A stretch of DNA of 64,000 nucleotides from Macrostomum hystrix (Eukaryota; Platyhelminthes; Macrostomidae). The translations under genes were made by a program, and so were the position numbers. The stretch spans positions 977,001 through 1,041,000 of the forward strand of contig CATNEN010000030.1 in the NCBI GenBank assembly GCA_950097015.1. The letters run 5' to 3'. Positions 43,701 to 64,000 of this stretch are shown here, one piece after another; the first letter of the stretch is position 1, and every line of letters begins with the position of its first letter. A model generated the notes under the pieces. The model saw only the letters and a program-made list of their open reading frames with translations, made no database searches and had not been told where the DNA came from.

Positions 43701-45919
43701 TTTTGATGTTCACAGGTAAACCTAGTCTCTTTCGATGATTCACAGGTAAACCCAGTCTCTTTTGATGATTCACAGGTGAACCCAGTCTCTTTTGATGATT
43801 CACAGGTAAACCCAGTCTCCTTTTGATGATTCACAGGTGAACCCAGTCTCTTTTGATGATTCACAGGTGAACCTAGTCTCTTTTGATGATTCACAGGTAA
43901 ACCCAGTCTCTTTTGATGATTCACAGGTGAACCCAGTCTCTTTTGATGATTCACAGGTGAACCTAGTCTCTTTTGATGATTCACAGGTAAACCCAGTCTC
44001 TTTTGATGATTCACAGGTGAACCCAGTCTCTTTCGATGATTCACAGGTAAACCCAGTCTCTTTTGATGATTCACAGGTAAACCCAGTCTCTTTCGATGAT
44101 TCACAGGTAAACCCAGTCTCTTTTGATGATTCACAGGTAAACCCAGTCTCTTTTGATGATTCACAGGTGAACCCAGTCTCTTTTGATGATTCACAGGTCA
44201 ACCCAGTCTCTTTTGATGATTCACAGGTAAACCCAGTCTCCTTTTGATGATTCACAGGTAAACCCAGTCTCTTTTGATGATTCACAGGTAAACCCAGTCT
44301 CCTTTTGATGATTCACAGGTAAACCCAGTCTCCTTTTGATGATTCACAGGTAAACCCAGTCTCCTATTGATGATTCACAGGTAAACCCAGTCTCCTATTG
44401 ATGATTCACAGGTAAACCCAGTCTCCTTTTGATGATTCACAGGTAAACCCAGTCTCCTTTTGATGATTCACAGGTGAACCCAGTCTCCTTTTGATGATTC
44501 ACAGGTAAACCCAGTCTCTTTTGATGATTCACAGGTAAACCCAGTCTCCTTTTGATGATTCACAGGTAAACCCAGTCTCCTTTTGATGTTCACAGGTAAA
44601 CCCAGTCTCTTTTGATGATTCACAGGTAAACCCAGTCTCTTTTGATGTTTCACAGGTAAACCCAGTCTCTTTTGATGATTCACAGGTAAACCCAGTCTCC
44701 TTTTGATGATTCACAGGTAAACCCAGTCTCCTTTTGATGATTCACAGGTAAACCCAGTCTTTTTTTATGATTCACAGGTAAACCCAGTCTCTTTTTATGA
44801 TTCACAGGTAAACCCAGTCTCTTTTGATGATTCACAGGTAAACCCAGTCTCCTTTTGATGATTCACAGGTAAACCCAGTCTCCTTTTGATGATTCACAGG
44901 TAAACCCAGTCTCTTTTGATGATTCACAGGTAAACCCAGTCTCCTTTTGATGATTCACAGGTAAACCCAGTCTTTTTTATGATTCACGGGTATTTCAAAT
45001 ATCTTCAGATATATTTCAGACAACGGGGGCATTTCAATATGCTTATTTTTTCTGAATACCTTAAAATATCTACCAATCGTTAAGAAAGTCCAGAACACGG
45101 ACTAAAGTTTTCCAATCTATCCGATGAAACAAATTCCAGAATCACAAAATCGCGATATTCAACGATTCTTGTCGGAGTGTCTGATAGCAAAAACCTCAAA
45201 CATAGGCATATTTTTCTGCCTACAGAATTTCATCTTATAACCATGTTGGCTATCTTTGTTAACAACATTAAATTGTTTAATAACCAATATGGATTTGCCA
45301 TAGAAGTTAACACAGAGCAATGTTACTTTTGTTCTTGTCACCGGGGTCTTTCGGTCATCCGGTTTGGAAGCTTTCGTGAAGTAGGCAGTGGGTATTTGAA
45401 CTAGTTCTAGTTCTACCCAGGGGGTAGAAATAGCGTGGTTTTTCTACTGACCGGTAAATGAACAGGTAAATGAACAGGTAAATGAACAGGTAAATGAACA
45501 GGTAAGCCCTCTTCCAAAGTGCCTACCTGCAGATATTTCAGAACCCTACAGGCAACGCTGCCGAACACCCAGCTCTCCATGAAGTCTTCGACCACAGTGG
45601 GCACCAGGCAGAACAGGATGACAAAGAAGTCGGCTAGGGCAAGATTCAACAGGAAAAGATTAGTTGCCGTGCGCATCTGGGGCGTGCGAACAATAGCAAT
45701 GATCACTAGCAGGTTGCCTAGCAACCCAACAGCGAACACAACTGCGTAGAGGCACAATAGTCCAATCTTGAAGGGCGTCAGACGCATCTCGTACAAAATA
45801 TCGGCTACGTATTCGCTCTCGCTAAGACAATAGTCATTGCTGGCGTATTGCTCCTGGCTGCAGTCGCGGCCTGTCAAATTCAGTGAACTCGATGGCGCAG
45901 CCGGTGGCAGGTTGCCCAT
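34408..45919 (-). CDS. Class A neuropeptide GPCR, orexin/allatotropin receptor-like, whole gene
   Basis: Five exons on the minus strand, 45919-45527, 39472-39013, 37981-37852, 37431-37292 and 34754-34408, join in matching phases to 489 codons plus stop. Seven membrane helices are visible. Landmarks are GN (TM1), LALAD (TM2), a TM3 Cys and an extracellular-loop-2 Cys for the disulfide, ERL in place of DRY, CYLP in TM6, NSAINPIVY in TM7, and a helix 8 RFRAEFLKIF ending CC, likely palmitoylated. ESWVFG before TM3, YLQPISVTVSVLTL in TM3 and FSHWICYFNSA in TM7 resemble orexin and allatotropin receptors, which act at the plasma membrane through G proteins. The ligand is not deducible. Other peptide-receptor families (NPY-, NPFF-like) remain possible. 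Confidence 0.9.
34880..34985. repeat. Degenerate short tandem repeat in GPCR intron 4
   Basis: About six diverged copies of a CCCTAATCTCCTTAA-like unit. Confidence 0.6.
35650..36648. repeat. 22-nt minisatellite in GPCR intron 4
   Basis: About 45 copies with core GAGATGGATTGAGAGTGACT. Almost homogeneous, with GAGACT and GATT variants in blocks. Makes a false 370-codon ORF on the minus strand. Confidence 0.95.
36995..37021. repeat. CAG trinucleotide repeat in GPCR intron 4
   Basis: Seven or so GCA/CAG triplets. Short. Confidence 0.7.
37292..37431 (-). CDS. GPCR exon 4: TM7
   Basis: Acceptor GCTGAGCAG at 37432. Codes AQGHISRVDMFKNKQHAKK, then IVLFSHWICYFNSAINPIVY and TFMS. NPIVY is the TM7 NPxxY motif. 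The exon ends AGCT before donor GTAAGT, phase 1. Confidence 0.88.
37484..37768. repeat. 16-nt palindromic (X-box-like) minisatellite in GPCR intron 3
   Basis: About 18 nearly perfect copies of GTTGCTAGGCAACTGT. Each contains GTTGC-TAG-GCAAC, an inverted repeat that fits the RFX-factor X-box pattern RYYNYY-N-RRNRAC on both strands. Confidence 0.95.
37852..37981 (-). CDS. GPCR exon 3: intracellular loop 3 and TM6
   Basis: Acceptor CCCAATGGCAG. Codes GQQSSANRTGDATLKQRRRT, then ALMLIAIVLIFFLCYLPVHI and LRAA. Basic residues before TM6 and the CYLP kink (CWxP position) are class A features. Donor GTAAGT at 37851, phase 2. Confidence 0.88.
38045..38370 (-). mobile_element. SINE family B copy in GPCR intron 2
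   Basis: About 330 bp aligning with 39850-40175. Shared blocks are AGCGAGGAGGCAATTC, CATTTCGCTGACTCC, CTCACACAGGTG, CAAGCCTTCTCTCC and CCTCGCCGCGGAATCGAGCT. On the minus strand the tRNA-like head is degraded here. CTCGATTCC near 38315 is the box B region. Confidence 0.75.
38380..38995. repeat. 14/42-nt minisatellite in GPCR intron 2
   Basis: About 44 copies of a 14-nt base unit CTCCCTTCATTCAA, arranged as 42-nt higher-order repeats with CATATCAGT and CATCTCA members. It begins immediately after the SINE head at 38370. Confidence 0.93.
39013..39472 (-). CDS. GPCR exon 2: TM3 to TM5
   Basis: Acceptor CTACCGCAG. Begins PISVTVSVLTLTFNSCERLL, the rest of TM3 with ERL at the DRY site. FPLTFKTTKRR is intracellular loop 2; TM4 is LIMLIWTVAMVSNL. 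Extracellular loop 2 has the disulfide Cys (LLTQCRSTWG) and NAS/NAT glycosylation sites. TM5 is VLFFVLPLAWMLVAYTM. Exit phase 1 at donor GTGAGA (39012). Confidence 0.9.
39518..39815 (+). mobile_element. SINE family A copy (tRNA-derived) in GPCR intron 1
   Basis: GTAGCCTAGTGATTAGGGCG is a near-consensus pol III box A. GGTTCGATTCC at about 39575 is a perfect box B. A roughly 200-bp body follows, ending near an A-rich stretch. A second copy lies reversed at 12130-12330. The anticodon-stem region (GACTTAAAGGTC) is imperfect, so it is not a functional tRNA. Confidence 0.85.
39850..40175 (-). mobile_element. SINE family B copy (tRNA-derived) in GPCR intron 1
   Basis: Read on the minus strand it starts GGTCGGTGGCAGAGCGGTTA. 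TGGCAGAGCGG is a perfect box A (TRGYNNARNNG) and GCTCGATTCC a near-consensus box B, resembling a Leu- or Ser-type tRNA head. The body matches 38045-38370. Confidence 0.85.
40980..42195. repeat. 22-nt minisatellite in GPCR intron 1
   Basis: About 55 copies with core ATCTAGAATCGATGGAGAAT. The first ten carry AGACGG instead of CGATGG. Each unit contains AGATCT and ATCGAT palindromes. Confidence 0.95.
42617..42648. repeat. CTG trinucleotide repeat
   Basis: About ten uninterrupted CTG triplets in GPCR intron 1. Confidence 0.85.
43070..43385 (+). promoter_or_regulatory. Candidate internal promoter with CCAAT boxes
   Basis: A GC-richer island within the 6-kb GPCR intron. ATTGG (CCAAT on minus) occurs near 43098, 43158 and 43200, with CCAAT on plus near 43070. 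TATTATTTATTGG follows near 43238, and a GTAAGT donor-like site at 43380. It could drive a plus-strand transcript or belong to a solo LTR. No protein-coding evidence. Confidence 0.25.
43530..44985. repeat. 30/31-nt minisatellite in GPCR intron 1
   Basis: About 48 copies with core CAGGTAAACCCAGTCTC then TTTTGATGATTCA. On the plus strand each unit runs from GTAAAC to a pyrimidine-containing CACAG, like a tiny intron. The plus strand is antisense to the GPCR. Confidence 0.95.
45148..45405 (-). mobile_element. Dispersed element C, copy 2
   Basis: Reverse complement of the element at 7885-8255, sharing TCAAATACCCACTGCCTACT, AACATTGCTCTG, CTTCTATGGCAAATCCATAT, ATAGCCAACATGG and GAATCGTTGAATATC. It lies near the end of the preceding array, as copy 1 does. 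Confidence 0.6.
45462..45505. repeat. 12-nt repeat next to the GPCR exon 1 donor
   Basis: Four copies of GTAAATGAACAG about 20 nt inside the intron on the minus-strand gene. Confidence 0.85.
45527..45919 (-). CDS. GPCR exon 1: N-terminus, TM1, TM2 and TM3 start
   Basis: Starts at ATG 45919. The extracellular amino end has NLT glycosylation. TM1 spans about residues 51-75 with the GN motif. MRTATNLFLLNLALADFFVI is TM2 with the sodium-site Asp at about residue 97. ESWVFGSVACRVLKYLQ leads into TM3 with the disulfide Cys at about 124. Donor GTAGGC after YLQ, phase 0. Confidence 0.9.
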
Positions 45920-46640
45920 ACTATCGACTGTCTGATTCCTCTTAGGCTTGTGTTGACTCTTCGACTTCAGCTTTTTTTCCTCTTGAGCAGCTTTTGGAGC
46001 AGATTAACTACCCACCCGCCTGGGGGCACCATCTCTCTCACCAACCTCTTCTCCCCGACTGCCTGTGCCAGCTTAGCCAATGGGAATTGACTGAGGATTC
46101 TTCAGTCTCGGAAAATCGACAGCTAAACTAAACTCATCATCGCCTCTCTTCTTGTCTTCTTCAAGGAAGATTTTTAAACATTTGGAGGAAGTTTGTGTTT
46201 ACCTTTACCCCAAAAAGCCAAATAGCATCTACTTTTTTAAAGTCACGTGACCGTCACTCCAAGCTAGTTCAATGAGTTCGAGAGGCTAGTTCTCAAATGG
46301 ACTTTTACTACGAAGCTAGTTCACTTTACCAGTCTAACCAACGAGTCTGTCCCCTTCCCGGGAACTTAGGCGCCAGCTATCTGGGCGCATCGGTCGACAC
46401 CGGATTAAATTTCATCATGTGGGATTAAAGACAAACTGGGACAGGTAACAGACACAACTTGATCCTGCGCGCCCACGGAATCTGGGATGCTTTTATCGAT
46501 CCACTCAAGAACCATCGCTTTCCCTACCACTGCAGTTTTCTCACTATCACTTCCTCTCTCTATAAGCGATGTATGTATCCCCTCACTGTCTGTCTGTCCG
46601 TCTGTCTGTCCGTCTGTCTGTCTGTCTGTCTAAACTAAAA
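45920..46640. other. Region 5' of the GPCR gene
   Basis: Probable promoter/5' UTR of the GPCR on the minus strand. No gene seen. One palindromic GTCACGTGAC lies near 46243. A CTGT/CCGT microsatellite lies at about 46590-46630. Confidence 0.45.
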
Positions 46641-46649
46641 TAGAATGGA

Positions 46650-47075
46650 ACAGATGAGAATAGAATAGAATAGAATAGAATAGAATAGAATAGAATAGAA
46701 TAGAATAGAATAGAATAGAATAGAATAGAATAGAATAGAATAGAATAGAATAGAATAGAATAGAATAGAATAGAATAGAATAGAATAGAATAGAATAGAA
46801 TAGAATAGAATAGAATAGAATAGAATAGAATAGAATAGAAAAGAATAGAATAGAATAGAATAGAATAGAATAGAATAGAATAGAATAGAATAGAATAGAA
46901 TAGAATAGAATAGAATAGAATAGAATAGAATAGAATAGAATAGAATAGAATAGAATAGAATAGAATAGAATAGAATAGAATAGAATAGAATAGAATATAA
47001 TAGAATATAATAGAATATAATAGAATATAATAGAATATAATAGAATATAATAGAATATAATAGAATAGAATAGAG
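46650..47075. repeat. (TAGAA)n pentanucleotide array, left arm
   Basis: About 85 near-perfect copies of TAGAA, with a TATAA-bearing variant in the last part. Its reverse complement forms the array at 47513-47960. Confidence 0.97.
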
Positions 47076-47512
47076 TATTAGTTACGTAAATAAGCTTTGT
47101 AAAGTAGCCAATGTTTTGCTTTGCTTTACTTTGCTTTTTATTAAACAGAGATTGAATCGGCAAAGGGAGCTAATTAGATGAGAATAAAAGTCGCTAATTA
47201 GTAGACTAATTAGGCTTACCAGTTTCAAAATTGTACTTTTATCAGAGCACTGTCTGGTCTCACTGCTCTCCCTCTGCCTCAGTCCATGATCTTATCTGGT
47301 TCAGTCAATGGTGAATCTACACGACCAGCCCCCTATCTCTACATCATTCTGATCAGAATCGAAGTGCACAAGATTCTTGTCAGTTACCTGCTGATTTTTT
47401 TATTAGCGAGGATTAAAAACACGGGGATTATAAGCACAGTTGCATTTTTAGTAAGACTGTTAGGTTTCTCTTTATTTCTTTCTCATTATCTTTGTGTTTC
47501 TCATAATGATTT

Positions 47513-47965
47513 ATTATATTCTATTCTATTCTATTCTATTCTATTCTATTCTATTCTATTCTATTCTATTCTATTATATTCTATTCTATTATATTCTATT
47601 CTATTCTATTCTATTCTATTCTATTCTATTCTATTCTATTCTATTCTATTCTATTCTATTCTATTCTATTCTATTCTATTCTATTCTATTCTATTCTATT
47701 CTATTCTATTCTATTCTCTTCTATTCTCTTCTATTCTACTCTATTCTCTTCTATTCTCTTCTATTCTCTTCTATTATATTCTATTCTATTATATTCTAAT
47801 CTATTCTATTCTATTCTTTTTAATCGATTCTATATCTATTCTATTCTATTCTATTCAATTCTATTCTATTCTATTCAGTTTTATTCTATTCTATTCTATT
47901 CTATTCTATTCAGCTTTATTCTATTCTATTGTATTCTATGTTATTCTATCCTATCCTATACTATT
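47513..47965. repeat. (CTATT)n pentanucleotide array, right arm
   Basis: About 85 copies of CTATT/TTCTA, degrading after 47720. With the preceding array it makes inverted arms of about 400 bp separated by about 440 bp. Confidence 0.97.
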
Positions 47966-48780
47966 CTATTCTATTCGATCTACCCTTCTATCTACCTTTC
48001 TAACTACCTTCCAAACTCTTAATCTACGTTTCTGCTTACCATTCTATGTACCATTCTACCTATCTCTTTATCTGAAATTCTACCTACCTTTCCATCTACC
48101 TTTTCGTCCACCTTACTATCAATATTCTTATCTACTTTATTGTCTACTATATCTGCGTTTCTATCTACCCTTGATCTACCATTCAATCGACCATAATTTC
48201 TATATTTTGTTTTGTTCGCTCGTTATTTTCTTTTCAACTTTGCATCGAAACTTTCTATTTTAATATATGTTGTATCTACAAATCAGTGTGTCTTTCTCAT
48301 CTTCTATCGTTTATTTAATCTCTCATTTTTCCTTCGTTAAATGTTCCTATTGGCCAATAAACATTGTTTATCAATCATCAATCAACATTTAGTAGCAGCA
48401 ATCCAAACTCACTTGCGTCTTATCTCACCAGCAAACTCATAGAGTTATAACAAAATATAGAAATAAGATGCTTGCTTCTCGCCATATCTTGGCTCCGATA
48501 CAGACTTTGCCCAAGAACGCCTACTTTGTTAATTTATCTTTTGAACGAAAACAAAGTTAATAAAACTTGCTTAGAAACAAACGGCAAAATCAAAGAATGG
48601 AAGTAAAACATTTTTGTACCTTAAATTTTTTTAAACTGTTTTATCAACGCAAGCGCGACAATAGAAAATAAACTTGGACGGAATTCTGTTCGAGGGATTA
48701 AGTCGTAGGATGTCTTAATTCTACTAAGAAAATATGCGCTCTTGTACATTCTACGGAGATCATGTGAAAATTTTAGGGTT
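47966..48780. other. Intergenic spacer between the GPCR and NWD genes
   Basis: AT-rich. The first 200 bp (CTATCTACC-like words) are a degraded extension of the pentamer array. No gene seen. Confidence 0.5.
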
Positions 48781-48990
48781 GATCACGTGATTCTTTTTGG
48801 TAGGTCACGTGATACCTTTTGGGATGGATCTTTTGGGACCTGACACTTTTAATAATTTATCACGTGATACTTTTAGTAGATCAGGTGACACTCTTTTTAG
48901 TAGATCACGTGATACGCTACGAAGACATCACGTGACAATGTTGATTTCAAAGGCACAAATAAAAATACGCTGCTATTTGCAATCACGTGA
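48780..48990. promoter_or_regulatory. Cluster of CACGTG E-boxes downstream of NWD
   Basis: Six TCACGTGA palindromes plus one CAGGTG variant within about 200 bp, with dissimilar spacers. Such sites are bound by bHLH-zip factors (USF, MITF/TFE, Myc families). It sits between the NWD stop and the pentamer arrays. Confidence 0.4.
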
Positions 48991-49054
48991 CAAAAATAAG
49001 CCTGAAGTTCGCTAAACCAGGTTGACGTAGTTCAATGCCCAGGTTCAGGCCGAG

Positions 49055-63711
<14,657 letters not shown>

Positions 63712-63814
63712 CTGTCGAGAAAAAATTGCGATTTTCGTGAAGTGGCCAAATCATCAGCTACCCTGACCCCCAGGTCCCCAGACCAGGTCATCAGGTCCTC
63801 AGATACTTGATCCT

Positions 63815-64000
63815 CACACTATTCAGCCCTACAAGTAACTCAGGCCTCACACTATTCAGTCCTACAAGTAACTCAGGCCTCACACTATTCAGTCCTACAA
63901 GTAACTCAGGCCTCACACTATTCAGCCCTACAAGTAACTCAGGCCTCACACTATTCAGCCCTACAAGTAACTCAGGCCTCACACTATTCAGCCCTACAAG
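63815..64000. repeat. 33-nt minisatellite, continues past the window
   Basis: About six copies with core CACTATTCAGCCCTACAAGT plus AACTCAGGC, in the next upstream NWD intron. Confidence 0.94.

Noticed and set aside
43530-44985. CRISPR-like array
   Set aside because: Units are contiguous head-to-tail without unique spacers, in an animal intron.

Overview
The window is nuclear DNA of an invertebrate animal. Coding exons are GC-rich and interrupted by GT-AG introns, flanks are AT-rich, and there are two tRNA-derived SINE families. Several short introns of about 80-105 nt, divergent protein sequences and a start codon directly behind an acceptor-like AG would fit a free-living flatworm, but the phylum is a low-confidence inference. 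I rebuilt the genes by matching splice sites and reading-frame phases by eye.

Four protein genes are present. (1) 1-589, minus: the amino end of a divergent 26S proteasome Rpt3-type AAA ATPase subunit, cut by the window edge. (2) 2519-28388, plus: a complete LRRK-family ROCO kinase of about 2,650 residues with ankyrin repeats, LRRs, Roc GTPase, COR, a kinase with LRRK-type YRD and DYG motifs, and a WD40-like end. (3) 34408-45919, minus: a five-exon class A peptide GPCR of 489 residues resembling orexin/allatotropin receptors. (4) 49055 to beyond 63711, minus: an NWD1/NWD2-type NACHT-WD40 protein, about 1,750 residues visible. Genes 1 and 2 are divergent, 2 and 3 convergent across about 6 kb of repeats, and 4 and 3 lie head to tail. 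The encoded proteins have no obvious common pathway. LRRK and NWD both couple a P-loop nucleotide-binding core to a WD40 propeller.

The most unusual property is repeat architecture. By my estimate about 27 kb (some 40%) consists of roughly 40 tandem arrays, nearly all with a private unit, most often 20-22 nt. Sixteen LRRK introns contain one or two arrays and little else. Introns without arrays are short, or carry a SINE or another dispersed element. Subtracting the arrays often leaves about 40-200 nt, so long introns look like ancestral short introns inflated by local tandem amplification. Nearly all long ORFs outside the exons described here are artefacts of arrays.

Other points of note are a widely spaced inverted pair of pentanucleotide arrays (46.6-48.0 kb), an array of X-box-like palindromes in a GPCR intron, clusters of CACGTG E-boxes around the NWD 3' end, an insertion in the LRRK kinase, a degenerate Walker A in NWD, and three dispersed repeat families. 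Two places in LRRK (about 5.45-5.55 kb and 7.6 kb) break frame and need read or transcript evidence.
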